Of a stretch of 64,000 nt of DNA, positions 42,203 to 53,978 are shown one piece after another. Source of the DNA: Planctomycetota bacterium (lineage in GTDB: Bacteria > Planctomycetota > UBA1135 > UBA2386); contig JALORC010000017.1 in assembly GCA_025459175.1 (NCBI GenBank), positions 1 through 64,000 on the forward strand, read 5' to 3'. The translations under genes were made by a program, and so were the position numbers. The notes below the pieces were generated by a model. It saw only the letters and a program-made list of their open reading frames with translations. It did no database searches and was not told where the DNA came from. Each line of letters begins with the position of its first letter. Position 1 is the stretch's first letter.

Positions 42203-42715
42203 TCAAGGCTGGTCCGGACCTGGCGGCAGCGGCAGCGACGGATCGGCGCCGCGCTTGCCGCGGAAGAACGCGCGCAGCAGCGCGGCGCTGGCAGCGGCCC
42301 CTTCGCCCTCGCGCACCACGCAGCGGTGATTGAGCCGCGGGTCCTCGAGCAGCGTCGCCAACGAGCGCACCGCGCCGAACTTCGGGTCGCGGGCGGCGAA
42401 CACGACCGTGTGCACGCGGCTGTGCAGGATCGCGCCGGCGCACAGGAAGCACGGCTCGAGCGTGCAGTAGAGCACCGCGCCGGGCAGTCGCTTCACGCCT
42501 TGGCGCACGAAGGCCTGCTGCAGCGCCAGCAGCTCGGCGTGTGCCAGCGGCGAACGCTGCGCTTCGACCTGGTTGCGCGCCTCGGCGAGCACGATGTCGT
42601 CCTGCACCACCAGCGCACCGACCGGCACTTCGTCGGCGGCCGCCGCCGCGGCCGCCAATTCGAGGCAACGCCGCATCCAGCGCGCGTCTTCGCTTGTCGG
42701 TGGCACGGAGCTCAT
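42203..42715 (-). CDS. tadA: tRNA-specific adenosine deaminase TadA
   Basis: Converts adenosine-34 of tRNA-Arg(ACG) to inosine. A 170-aa member of the cytidine/deoxycytidylate deaminase superfamily. The zinc ligands are His59 in AHAE with catalytic Glu61, and Cys89 and Cys92 in EPCFLCAGA. An N-terminal helix (ARWMRRCLELAAAAA) and a basic, Pro-rich C-terminus flank the domain. The ATG at 42715 gives the usual length. It is divergent from the carbamoyltransferase gene, with only 33 bp between start codons. Confidence 0.95.
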   Translation of the reverse strand: MSSVPPTSEDARWMRRCLELAAAAAAADEVPVGALVVQDDIVLAEARNQVEAQRSPLAHAELLALQQAFVRQGVKRLPGAVLYCTLEPCFLCAGAILHSRVHTVVFAARDPKFGAVRSLATLLEDPRLNHRCVVREGEGAAASAALLRAFFRGKRGADPSLPLPPGPDQP

Positions 42716-42748
42716 CTATGGTCCGGCACTCTTCCTGCACCGGGACCT

Positions 42749-43747
42749 GTGAGCAAGCGCGACTTCCTTTCGACTGCCGATCTCTCCCGAGCCGAGCTCG
42801 ACGACCTCCTCGACCTCGCGGCGCGCGTGAAGGGCAAGCGCCCGGGTCAGGTGCTCGCCGGCAAGACGCTGGGCCTCCTGTTCTTCCAACCGAGCCTGCG
42901 CACGCGGGTGTCGTTCGAGGTGGCGATGGTCCAGCTCGGCGGCCACTGCATCAACCTGTCGAGCGACGACCTCTACGAGCTCGAACCGCAGGAACAGGCG
43001 GTGATGGACGGCCCCGCCGAGGAACACGTCAAGGACGCCGCGCGCACGCTGTCGCGCTACGTCGACGCGCTCGGGATCCGTTCGGCATCGCGCACCGGCA
43101 CCTGGGACCGCGACCGGCAGGAACTGCTGGTGCGCAGCTACGCGAAGTACGCGTCGGTGCCGGTGATCAACCTCGAGACCTGCTTCGCGCACCCGTGCCA
43201 GGCGCTGGCCGACGTGATGACGATGCGCGAGAACCTGGTGTCGCTGCGCGGTCGCAAGCTGACGCTGCTGTGGTGCAACCACCCGGAGCCGAAGTCGCTC
43301 GGCCCGACCCACTCGATGCTGCAGTTGGCGGCGCTGTCGGGCATGCAGATCACGCTCGCGCACCCGCTCGGCTTCGAGGTCGATCACGAGGTGCTCGAGA
43401 AGAGCCGCGCGGTGGCCGCCGAGGCCGGCGGCTCGCTGCAGGTCGAGAACGACATGCAGACCGCGGCCCGCGGCGCCGAGGTGCTCTACGCGCGTTCGTG
43501 GGGTTCGACCAGACACTGGCACGACCCCGAACGCGAGGCGATCGTGAAGCGTTCGTTGACCGGCTGGCGCGTCGACGAGCAGCTGATGGCGAGCACCAAG
43601 AACGCGCTGCTGATGCACCCGCTGCCCGTGCGTCGCAACGTCGCCGCGACCGATGCCGTGCTCGACGGCAAGCAGTCGCTGATCTACGAGCAGGCGGCCA
43701 ATCGCGCCCACGTGCAGAAGGCGCTGCTGATGCACCTGCTGAAGTGA
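42749..43747 (+). CDS. argF: N-acylornithine-type carbamoyltransferase (arginine biosynthesis)
   Basis: Carbamoyltransferase of 332 residues, most like the N-acetyl- or N-succinylornithine carbamoyltransferases (ArgF'). The carbamoyl-phosphate loop reads FQPSLRTRVSFE near residues 46-57, where ordinary ornithine enzymes have STRTR. Other blocks are CFAHPCQALADV, WCNHPEPKSLGPTHS and LPVRRNVAATDAV. At residues 290-293 the motif is HPLP rather than the usual HCLP, so the ornithine-binding cysteine is replaced by proline as in aspartate carbamoyltransferases. Substrate (acetyl- versus succinylornithine) cannot be decided. The start is a GTG at 42749; the upstream open frame is a shadow of tadA. 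It converges with the SDR gene at 43773. Confidence 0.85.
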   Translation: MSKRDFLSTADLSRAELDDLLDLAARVKGKRPGQVLAGKTLGLLFFQPSLRTRVSFEVAMVQLGGHCINLSSDDLYELEPQEQAVMDGPAEEHVKDAARTLSRYVDALGIRSASRTGTWDRDRQELLVRSYAKYASVPVINLETCFAHPCQALADVMTMRENLVSLRGRKLTLLWCNHPEPKSLGPTHSMLQLAALSGMQITLAHPLGFEVDHEVLEKSRAVAAEAGGSLQVENDMQTAARGAEVLYARSWGSTRHWHDPEREAIVKRSLTGWRVDEQLMASTKNALLMHPLPVRRNVAATDAVLDGKQSLIYEQAANRAHVQKALLMHLLK

Positions 43748-43772
43748 GCTGCCGCGCGCGGCGGCCCGGAAC

Positions 43773-44801
43773 TCAGCCGGCGCCGCGCACGAAGCCCTCG
43801 GCGAGCGCCACCGAGCGCAGCCCGGCAGCGAGGCCGATGGCCGGGGTCAGTCCGAGCGCCAGCGCCGCCGGCCCACCATCGGCGACCCAACCTGCCGCGC
43901 GCAGTTCGCGCACCTTGTCGCGGTTGAAGTAGCTGCTGCGGCCGCGAAGGCGGCCGAGGCAATCGCTCGCCGACGCCGCCAACGCCGCCAGCCCGAGCGG
44001 GACGCGAACGAGCCGCGCGCGCCGGTCGCAGGCCCGGGCCATCGCCCGCAAGAACGCGTGCGTGTCGGTGCGTTCGGGTCCATCGAGCGGCAAGATCGCG
44101 CCCGCCGGTCGCCGGACCGCGGCGGCCAGGATCGCCGCCACCACGTCGTCGGCGTGCATCACCGACAGCGGCTGCGGCCGCGGCGGCGCCGCACAGACGA
44201 TCGAACAGGCCTGCCGGAACATCAGCCGCGTCGCGGCATCCCCCGGCCCGTAGATCACCGGCGGCCGCAAGATCGTCCACGACGGAACCCGCTCGACGAC
44301 CAGCTGCTCCCCGCGGCGCTTGCTGTCGCCATACCATGAGACCGGACGCGCAGCCGCGGGCAGCGCCGCCGAATCGGCGCCGTCGACACTCGGGCCGGCA
44401 GCGGCGAGCGAGGACACCAGCACCACGTGGGCGGCCGGCGCCGCGGCCGCGTCGATCGCGGCCAGCAAACGCTCCGTGCCCTGCACGTTGACGGCGTCGT
44501 AGTCGGCCGGTCGATGGCCTTTCAGCGTGCCGGCCAGATGCAGCACCAGGGGCACGCCCACCGCCGCGGCAGCCAGACCAGCCGCGGCGGGGTCGGCCAG
44601 GTCGCCCGACCACAGGCTCGCGGCGGGCAGCCCGCCGGCGGCAGCACGGGCCGGGTCGCGCACGAGGCAGCGCAGACGTTCGGGCGCCAACCCGGCGGCC
44701 AACAACCGGCGCACCAGCAGCCCGCCGAGGAATCCGGTGGCCCCGGTGACGAGGATCGGCCCGGGGAGGTCGTTCAGATCAGTCTGCTGCAGCCAGGACA
44801 A
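43773..44801 (-). CDS. NAD-dependent epimerase/dehydratase family (extended SDR) protein
   Basis: A 342-aa extended short-chain dehydrogenase: NAD-binding ILVTGATGFLGG near the N-terminus, LHLAGTLKGHRPADYDAVNV, LVSSLAAAG with the catalytic Ser, and the WYGDSKRRGE motif containing the YxxxK pair. A substrate-binding C-terminal half follows, with RPPVIYGPGD. Substrate is not determined by the motifs. It is divergent from a serine palmitoyltransferase-like gene, start codons only 47 bp apart, so it could be the ketoreductase-type enzyme of a bacterial sphingolipid pathway. That is inferred from position only; sugar epimerases have the same motifs. Confidence 0.85.
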   Translation of the reverse strand: MSWLQQTDLNDLPGPILVTGATGFLGGLLVRRLLAAGLAPERLRCLVRDPARAAAGGLPAASLWSGDLADPAAAGLAAAAVGVPLVLHLAGTLKGHRPADYDAVNVQGTERLLAAIDAAAAPAAHVVLVSSLAAAGPSVDGADSAALPAAARPVSWYGDSKRRGEQLVVERVPSWTILRPPVIYGPGDAATRLMFRQACSIVCAAPPRPQPLSVMHADDVVAAILAAAVRRPAGAILPLDGPERTDTHAFLRAMARACDRRARLVRVPLGLAALAASASDCLGRLRGRSSYFNRDKVRELRAAGWVADGGPAALALGLTPAIGLAAGLRSVALAEGFVRGAG

Positions 44802-44848
44802 AAGTTTTGTCAGGGTGGGCAGCGCAATCTACCATCCACGGCTCAGCC

Positions 44849-46078
44849 TTGGACATCTTCCAGAAGTGCGATGGTTTCAGTCGAGCCCGTGAGCTTCAGG
44901 CCATGGGCGTTTACCCGTACTTCATTCCGCTGCACGGCAGCGAAGGCACCGAGGTCGAGATCGCCGGCAAACGGCTGATCATGATCGGCAGCAACAACTA
45001 CCTGGGGCTGACCCACCACCCGAAGGTTCGCGAGGCGGCGCAGGCCGCGATCCGGCAGTACGGCACCTCGTGCTCGGGCTCTCGATTCCTGAACGGCACG
45101 CTGGAGCTGCACGAACAACTCGAGCGCCGGCTGGCGGCGTTCATGGGCCAGGAAGCGGCCCTGTGCATGTCGACCGGCTTCCAGACCAACCTGGGCGCCA
45201 TCTCGGCGATCGCCGGCAAGGACGACATCATCCTCTGCGACCGCGAGAACCACGCCTCGATCATCGACGGCTGTCGGCTCAGCTTCGCCGATGTGCGCAA
45301 GTTCCGGCACAACGACGTCGCCGACCTCGAAGGTCATCTGCAGCGCGGCCACGCCCAGAATCGGGGCATGCTGATCGTCGTCGACGGTCTGTTCTCGATG
45401 ATGGGCGACCTGGCGCCGCTGCAGGAGATCCGCGCGCTGGCCGACCGCTACGGCGCGCGCTTGATGGTCGACGAAGCGCACTCGATCGGCGTGCTCGGCA
45501 CCAACGGGCGCGGCGCGGCCGAGCACTGCGGGATCCATCCCGACCTGGTGATGGGAACGTTCAGCAAGAGCTTCGCCAGCCTCGGCGGGTTCATCGCCGG
45601 CCCGGCCAACGTGATCCACTTCATGCGCCACCACGCGCGGGCGCTGATCTTCTCGGCGTCGATCACGCCCGCGTCCGCGGCCGCGGCGCTCGCGTCGCTC
45701 GAGCTGATCGAGACCCGGCCCGACATGCGCCGACGCGTGCTGCAGGTCGCCCATCGCGTGCGCACCGGCCTCGCCGAAATCGGCTACCAGACCGCCGGCA
45801 CGCTGGCGAGCCCGATCGTGCCGGTGGTCGTCGGCGACCAGGTCCGCATGCTGACGCTGTGGCGGACCCTGTTCGACTGCGGCCTGTTCACCAACGCGGT
45901 GACGCAGCCGGCCGTGCCGATGGGCCAGGACCTGATCCGCACGTCCTACATCGCCAGCCACACCGATGCGCAGATCGATCAGGTGCTCGAGCGCTTCGCC
46001 GAGGCCGGCCGACGGCTCGGCATCATCAAGGACGATCGGTCGGCCGGGAATCCGGCGTCGCAGGCAGCGGGGCGCTGA
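44849..46078 (+). CDS. spt: Serine palmitoyltransferase-like alpha-oxoamine synthase
   Basis: PLP-dependent alpha-oxoamine synthase of about 409 residues. Blocks seen: MGVYPYFIPLHGSEGTEVEI, IGSNNYLGLTHHPKV, GTSCSGSRFLNGTLELHEQL, DRENHASIIDGCRLSF, and VDEAHSIGVLG. The PLP-lysine region reads GTFSKSFASLGGFIAG. The run YPYF...TEVE with SNNYLGLT and CSGSRFLNG matches the Bacteroides-type serine palmitoyltransferases more than 8-amino-7-oxononanoate synthase or glycine C-acetyltransferase. The likely reaction is serine plus a long-chain acyl-CoA or acyl-ACP to a 3-ketosphinganine, the first step of sphingolipid synthesis. I favour a TTG start at 44849, which gives the usual short leader; an ATG at 44903 is the alternative. 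It is divergent from an SDR gene. Confidence 0.82.
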   Translation: MDIFQKCDGFSRARELQAMGVYPYFIPLHGSEGTEVEIAGKRLIMIGSNNYLGLTHHPKVREAAQAAIRQYGTSCSGSRFLNGTLELHEQLERRLAAFMGQEAALCMSTGFQTNLGAISAIAGKDDIILCDRENHASIIDGCRLSFADVRKFRHNDVADLEGHLQRGHAQNRGMLIVVDGLFSMMGDLAPLQEIRALADRYGARLMVDEAHSIGVLGTNGRGAAEHCGIHPDLVMGTFSKSFASLGGFIAGPANVIHFMRHHARALIFSASITPASAAAALASLELIETRPDMRRRVLQVAHRVRTGLAEIGYQTAGTLASPIVPVVVGDQVRMLTLWRTLFDCGLFTNAVTQPAVPMGQDLIRTSYIASHTDAQIDQVLERFAEAGRRLGIIKDDRSAGNPASQAAGR

Positions 46079-46210
46079 ACCCGCGCCTCGCGAATTCGCG
46101 CCGCGCGCAAGGCTGCGGCGAAGCCGCCCACTCGGCCGCCCGCGAGCACAACGGCCAGATCCGGGAACGCCCCTGGTCTCGCCCCACCCCAGGCGTAGCC
46201 TGACCCGGCG

Positions 46211-49639
<3,429 letters not shown>

Positions 49640-49784
49640 CTCGCGCGACCGTTCGCGTGCCGATGCTTCGTACGCTGTTGCGCCGGTAGAAGGCGACGCG
49701 ATCGAAGGCGCTGAGGGTGCCGATCGGACCAACCAGCCAGGATGGCGAAAGGCACGCAGACCGAGACGCCGGCCACCAACGCAT

Positions 49785-49817
49785 AAAGGGCGTCGCCGGA
49801 AGTCCGGAGGCGCCCTT
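49785..49817 (-). terminator. Intrinsic terminator after rplQ
   Basis: On the minus strand AAGGGCG with CTCCGGACTTCCGG inside closes on CGCCCTT and is followed by a short T-run, directly after the last gene of the ribosomal cluster. It lies between the converging dnaE and rplQ ends. The remainder of the 49640-49838 gap shows nothing further. Confidence 0.7.
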
Positions 49818-49838
49818 GCGAGACGAACAAGCTAGTGA

Positions 49839-50291
49839 TCAGCGAGCGCCAGCGCCCTCGGCTTCCGCCGGAGCCTTGTTGGCGTTGGCCTCGGCGGCCT
49901 TGATCTGCTGCTCGAGGACGTTGTTCTCGACCAGCTCGAAGATGACCTTCGTGCCGCCGTCGCCGATCCGGTAGTCGGCCATCCGCAGGATGCGGGTGTA
50001 GCCGCCAGCACGGTTCGCGAACCGGGGACCGATCACTTCGAACAGCTTCCGAACGGCGTCCTTGTCCTGCAGGAACGACACAGCGCGGCGGATGCGATGC
50101 AACCGCGTCGCCTTGTCGCCACTGCGCGCCAGCGTGATCATCTTCTCGACGAACGGACGCAGCGCCTTGGCCTTCGGCAGGGTCGTGATGACCCGTTCGT
50201 GCTTGATCAGGGAAACAGTGAAGTTCTTGCGCAGAGCGGCGCGGTGCGCCGTGTTCCGCCCCAAAGACTTGCCAGCAACATTGTGCCTCAT
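49839..50291 (-). CDS. rplQ: 50S ribosomal protein L17
   Basis: Large-subunit protein at the exit tunnel region. The 150-aa protein has the family opening MRHNVAGKSLGRNTAHRAAL, then LIKHERVITTLPKAKALRP, GGYTRILRMADYRIGDGG. After ~125 residues there is an Ala/Glu-rich tail (AEANANKAPAEAEG) beyond the usual length. It is the last gene of the cluster and starts 8 bp after rpoA ends, as in most bacteria. Confidence 0.97.
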   Translation of the reverse strand: MRHNVAGKSLGRNTAHRAALRKNFTVSLIKHERVITTLPKAKALRPFVEKMITLARSGDKATRLHRIRRAVSFLQDKDAVRKLFEVIGPRFANRAGGYTRILRMADYRIGDGGTKVIFELVENNVLEQQIKAAEANANKAPAEAEGAGAR

Positions 50292-50299
50292 GGTCGCAA

Positions 50300-51304
50300 C
50301 TACCCTTGCTTGTACTCTTCGATGTTCATACCGAGCGACAGGCCCAGTGCGGCCAGCTTGCTCTTCACTTCCTTCAAGGAGGTCTTGCCGAAGTTGCGGA
50401 CCTTCAGCAGCTCCGGCTCCGCCAGCTGGACCAGGTCCCGCAGCGTCGCCACGTTCTCGCTGTCCAGGCAGTTCTTCGCCCGCACCGACAACTCGAGCAT
50501 GTCGATGCTCTTGTTGAGCAGGTCGACCATCTCGCGGCGGCGAGCACCTTCGTCACCCTCGGGCGCCAACGCGCCGCCTTCGACCGCCAGATCTTCCTTG
50601 AGATCGAAGTACTGGACGAACGGGTTGAGATGCTTGCGGTAGATCTTGCTGGCTTCGACCAGGGCCATCTCCGGCGTGACCGTGGCGTCCGTCCAGATCT
50701 CGAGCACCAGGCGGTCGTAGTCGGTCGACTTGCCGACGCGCGTGTTCTCGATCGCGTAGCGGACGCGGTGCACCGGGCTGAAGATCGAGTCCACCGGGAT
50801 GGTGCCGATCTCCTGCTCGTCGGTGACGTTCTCCTCGGCGGTGACGTAACCGCGGCCCTTGCGGACCTGCATCTCGCAGAAGAACCGCACGTCCTCGGTC
50901 AGGGTGCAGATCTTCAGGTCGGGGTTGGCGATCTCGACGTTGTGATCGCCCTCGATCTTCTCCGCCCGGACCTCACCCTTGGTGTTGACGTCGATGCGAA
51001 GCGTGGTCGGTGCGTCCGTGTGGAGCTTGACCCGGAGCTTCTTGATGTTCAGCACGATCTGCGTCACGTCCTCCAGGACACCCTGGATGGTCGAGAACTC
51101 GTGCACGACACCGTCGATGCGCACCCACGTGACCGCAGTGCCTTCGATCGACGAGAGCAGAACCCGACGCAGCCCGTTGCCGATCGTGGTGCCGAAGCCC
51201 TTCTCGAAGGGCTCGACCAGAAACCGGCCATAGACCGGGGTAGCCGTCTCACGCTCGAGACGAACCTGGGACGGCAGTTCGAAGTTACGCCAGCGAATCC
51301 GCAT
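50300..51304 (-). CDS. rpoA: DNA-directed RNA polymerase subunit alpha
   Basis: Assembly platform of RNA polymerase; 334 residues. N-terminal domain: RFLVEPFEKGFGTTIGNGLRR, LLSSIEGTAVTWVRIDG, and VRYAIENTRVGKSTDYDRL. The C-terminal domain, which contacts UP elements and activators, has SVRAKNCLDSENVATLRDLV and KVRNFGKTSLKEVKSKL. The ATG at 51304 has AAGGAA eight bases upstream. It follows rpsD by 101 bp; the gap shows no clear promoter. Confidence 0.98.
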   Translation of the reverse strand: MRIRWRNFELPSQVRLERETATPVYGRFLVEPFEKGFGTTIGNGLRRVLLSSIEGTAVTWVRIDGVVHEFSTIQGVLEDVTQIVLNIKKLRVKLHTDAPTTLRIDVNTKGEVRAEKIEGDHNVEIANPDLKICTLTEDVRFFCEMQVRKGRGYVTAEENVTDEQEIGTIPVDSIFSPVHRVRYAIENTRVGKSTDYDRLVLEIWTDATVTPEMALVEASKIYRKHLNPFVQYFDLKEDLAVEGGALAPEGDEGARRREMVDLLNKSIDMLELSVRAKNCLDSENVATLRDLVQLAEPELLKVRNFGKTSLKEVKSKLAALGLSLGMNIEEYKQG

Positions 51305-51405
51305 GTTTGTGTTCCTTCAGGATGCTTGGTAGCGAGTCCAGGGCTGCGGCGCGGCAGAGACCACCGGGCCGCAGCAGATGCTGCCGTCGAAGTCGTTCTC
51401 GACGG

Positions 51406-52029
51406 TCACTTCGAGCACAGCTCGATGATCAACTGCTCGTTGATCTCGACGCTGACGTCCTCGCGCTTGGGCAGCTGGATGACCCGACCCTTCAGCTCGG
51501 TCGGCATCGCCTCGAGCCAACCAGGGAGCGAGCGCCCCTTGTTCATCTCGACCGCGTCACCGGCCTTCTTCTTGATCTTGTCGGTGCCGCGGACCTCGAT
51601 CTCGTCGCCCGGACGAACCAGGTAACCGGCGATGTCGACGCGCTTCTTGTTCACGTAGACATGGCCGTGCGCGACCATCTGCCGCGCATCGAAGCGGGAG
51701 AAGGCCAGGCCGAGGCTGAGCACCACGTTGTCGAGCCGGCGCTCCATCAGCACCAACAGGTTCTCACCCGTGTTGCCCTTCTGGCGCTGCGCGATCGTGA
51801 AGTAGTGCTGGAACTGGCGCTCCATCACCCCGTAGACGCGCTTGCACTTCTGCTTCTCGCGCAGCTGGGTGCCGTAGTCAGTGCCCTTCTTGGGGCGCAC
51901 GTGCTGACCCGGGGGGTAGTTGCGGCGGTTCACACCACACTTCTCCGAGAAGCAGCGCTGTCCCTTGAGGAACAGCTTCACACCTTCTCGGCGGCAGAGC
52001 TTGCAGACGTTCTTGTCGATGCGGGCCAT
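51406..52029 (-). CDS. rpsD: 30S ribosomal protein S4 (zinc-binding form)
   Basis: Primary 16S rRNA-binding protein; 207 residues. Zinc ligands are Cys9, Cys12, Cys26 and Cys31, the C+ form. The S4 RNA-binding domain contains RRLDNVVLSLGLAFSRFDARQ and HVYVNKKRVDIAGYLVRPGD. It lies between rpsK and rpoA as in the alpha operon. In many bacteria S4 represses this operon by binding its leader; I see no obvious leader element here to support that. Confidence 0.98.
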   Translation of the reverse strand: MARIDKNVCKLCRREGVKLFLKGQRCFSEKCGVNRRNYPPGQHVRPKKGTDYGTQLREKQKCKRVYGVMERQFQHYFTIAQRQKGNTGENLLVLMERRLDNVVLSLGLAFSRFDARQMVAHGHVYVNKKRVDIAGYLVRPGDEIEVRGTDKIKKKAGDAVEMNKGRSLPGWLEAMPTELKGRVIQLPKREDVSVEINEQLIIELCSK

Positions 52030-52097
52030 TGCAGTCCAGTATCTCGCAGTCCAGTGGTTTCAGCGTGCTAGTTTCGCGGTCAAATCAGGTCGCCAGC

Positions 52098-52499
52098 TCA
52101 GACGCGGCGACGCTTGCGGGGGCGGCAACCATTGTGGGGCAACGGCGTCACGTCCTCGATCGTCTTGACTTCGATGCCCGAGTTCGCGAGCGCGCGGATC
52201 GCCGACTCGCGGCCGGATCCCGGTCCGCGGACGAGCACCTCGAGTTCGTGTACGCCCATCTTCTTGACCTTGTCGGCGACCTTCTCGGCCGCCCTCTGGG
52301 CGGCGTACGGCGTGCTCTTGCGCGAGCCCTTGTAGCCGATGGTCCCGGCGCTGTCCCAGGCGATCACCTGGCCGGCGCCGTCGACGATCGTGATGATCGT
52401 GTTGTTGAACGATGCCTTCACGTGGGCAACGGCCTTGCCGACGTTCTTGCGGAGGCGTGCCTTCTTCTTGTCCGCGGTCTGTGGGGTCTGCGTGCTCAT
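52098..52499 (-). CDS. rpsK: 30S ribosomal protein S11
   Basis: Platform protein of the small subunit; 133 residues. Typical blocks: [74 protein letters not shown]. The N-terminus is a short Lys-rich extension ([14 protein letters not shown]). It starts 4 bp after rpsM, so the two are tightly linked. Confidence 0.98.
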   Translation of the reverse strand: MSTQTPQTADKKKARLRKNVGKAVAHVKASFNNTIITIVDGAGQVIAWDSAGTIGYKGSRKSTPYAAQRAAEKVADKVKKMGVHELEVLVRGPGSGRESAIRALANSGIEVKTIEDVTPLPHNGCRPRKRRRV

Positions 52500-52503
52500 C
52501 GGA

Positions 52504-52881
52504 TCACTTCCTCAGAATCTTCTTGTTGGCGACAGTCTTGCGCGGGCCCTTGCGCGAGCGGGAGTTGCTGCGCGTGCGTTGACCACGGACCGGGAGGCCC
52601 CGACGGTGACGCAGACCACGATAGCAGTAGATCTCCTTCAGGCGAGTGATGTTTTGCATCGTCAACCGCCGGAGAGCACCCTCGACCGGGTAGTTCTTCT
52701 CCAGGTAGGTGGCGATGTTGGCGATCTCGTCATCCTTCAGGTCCTTGGCACGGACCGCGGGGCTGATCGCAAGCTCCTTGAGGACCTTGCGGGCGACGAA
52801 GGCGCCGACGCCGTAGATGTACTGGAGCGCAATGTCGATGCGCTTCTCGTTGGGGATGTCGACGCCGAGGAGACGTGGCAT
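52504..52881 (-). CDS. rpsM: 30S ribosomal protein S13
   Basis: Head protein that contacts the P-site tRNA; 125 residues. Blocks: [56 protein letters not shown], and a basic C-terminal tail ([14 protein letters not shown]). It follows rpmJ by 15 bp in the usual alpha operon order. Confidence 0.98.
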   Translation of the reverse strand: MPRLLGVDIPNEKRIDIALQYIYGVGAFVARKVLKELAISPAVRAKDLKDDEIANIATYLEKNYPVEGALRRLTMQNITRLKEIYCYRGLRHRRGLPVRGQRTRSNSRSRKGPRKTVANKKILRK

Positions 52882-52896
52882 AATTGGACCTTGACG

Positions 52897-53013
52897 CTAC
52901 TTGCCTTGACGCTGCTTGTGGCGGGGGTTGCTGCAGATGACGCGCACGACTCCGCCGCGTCTCACGACCTTGCAGTGCTCGCAGATGCGCCGAACGCTGG
53001 CTCTGACCTTCAC
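52897..53013 (-). CDS. rpmJ: 50S ribosomal protein L36
   Basis: Short 38-aa zinc-ribbon protein. Reading from the GTG at 53013 it begins [15 protein letters not shown] and ends [10 protein letters not shown]. The Zn ligands are Cys11, Cys14, Cys27 and His32. The GTG overlaps the infA stop codon (GTGA), so translation is coupled. The order infA-rpmJ-rpsM is the standard one. Confidence 0.95.
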   Translation of the reverse strand: MKVRASVRRICEHCKVVRRGGVVRVICSNPRHKQRQGK

Positions 53014-53312
53014 GGCATTTCTCGCTGTTGGGAGGGACTCAGTGGACGATCGTGCTGACTCGGTCGCGATGACTTCAGGAGTTTGCAGATGCGAGCCTTG
53101 TGAGGATCGAAGCTGGACACGTCGACGAGCACCTGATCATCCGGCAACAGGCGCGTGAACGCCATCCGAAGATCCTTCGCGGCATGTGCCACGATCTCAC
53201 GACCATCCACCATCCGCAGACGGAACATCGAGTTGCCCAGCGGCCCCACCACGAAGGCCAACAGGCCCTCGCGACCGGCGCCACCGGCGGCATCTCCATG
53301 ACCATTCGTCAT
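53010..53312 (-). CDS. infA: Translation initiation factor IF-1, extended
   Basis: IF-1 binds the ribosomal A site during initiation. The 100-aa product has a diverged OB-fold: [40 protein letters not shown] and [17 protein letters not shown], which align with the IF-1 core (NTMFRV, VTAHISGKMR, RILTGDKV, DLSKGRIV). It is longer than the usual 72 residues because of an ~18-residue N-terminal and ~25-residue C-terminal extension. The ATG overlaps the adk stop (ATGA) and the stop overlaps rpmJ. Position between adk and rpmJ supports the identity. Confidence 0.85.
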   Translation of the reverse strand: MTNGHGDAAGGAGREGLLAFVVGPLGNSMFRLRMVDGREIVAHAAKDLRMAFTRLLPDDQVLVDVSSFDPHKARICKLLKSSRPSQHDRPLSPSQQREMP

Positions 53313-53974
53313 TGCATCAACTCGAGCAGCTCCTTGAAAACGACAGCGGGAGACCGATTCGCATCGATCTCACGCAGCAACTTGCGGTTCTTGTAGTAAG
53401 CCAACAGCGGCGCCGTCAGCGTACGGTACTCTTCGAGACGCTTGCTGATCTTCTCGGGGTGATCGTCCGACCGCTGAACGGTCGAACCACCACAGAGATC
53501 GCAAACCCCGGCCAGCTTGGTCGGCTTCGTCTCGACGTGCCAGATCGCGCCGCACTTCGAGCAGGTGCGGCGTCCGGTGAGACGCCCGAACAAGACCTGC
53601 TCCGGGACAGCGAAGTAGATCACGTGCGTGACGGCAGACGCGGCAGACAAGCTCTTGTCCAGCGCTTCAGCCTGGGGCAGTGTACGGGGAAAGCCGTCCA
53701 GGATCCAGGCCGACTTCGCATCGGGCTTGCGGATCCGCTCCTGGACCATGCCGATGATGACCGCATCCGGCACCAACTTACCGGCGTCCATGAAGCTCTT
53801 CGCCTGCAAGCCCAGAGCAGTGCCCAGAGTCACCTCGTGACGGAGCATGTCTCCGGTCGAGATGTGCGCAAGCTGAGCCGATGCCGAGGCTTGCTTGGCC
53901 TGCGTGCCCTTGCCGGCGCCAGGGGCACCGAGGAACACCGCACGCGCATTGGTAGCTTTGGACGGGGCGCTCAT
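53309..53974 (-). CDS. adk: Adenylate kinase
   Basis: Interconverts ATP + AMP and 2 ADP. The 221-aa protein has the P-loop GAPGAGKGTQ, AMP-binding ISTGDMLRHEV and LDGFPRTLPQAEAL. The LID is of the long zinc-binding type with CSKCG and CDLCGG (four cysteines). The ATG at 53974 lies four bases after the secY stop; an open extension upstream is a secY shadow. It is in the usual secY-adk position. Confidence 0.97.
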   Translation of the reverse strand: MSAPSKATNARAVFLGAPGAGKGTQAKQASASAQLAHISTGDMLRHEVTLGTALGLQAKSFMDAGKLVPDAVIIGMVQERIRKPDAKSAWILDGFPRTLPQAEALDKSLSAASAVTHVIYFAVPEQVLFGRLTGRRTCSKCGAIWHVETKPTKLAGVCDLCGGSTVQRSDDHPEKISKRLEEYRTLTAPLLAYYKNRKLLREIDANRSPAVVFKELLELMQ

Positions 53975-53978
53975 GCGA

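Noticed and set aside
49640-49838. Gene between dnaE and rplQ
   Set aside because: Only short frames without motifs; the interval is explained by a terminator between converging genes.
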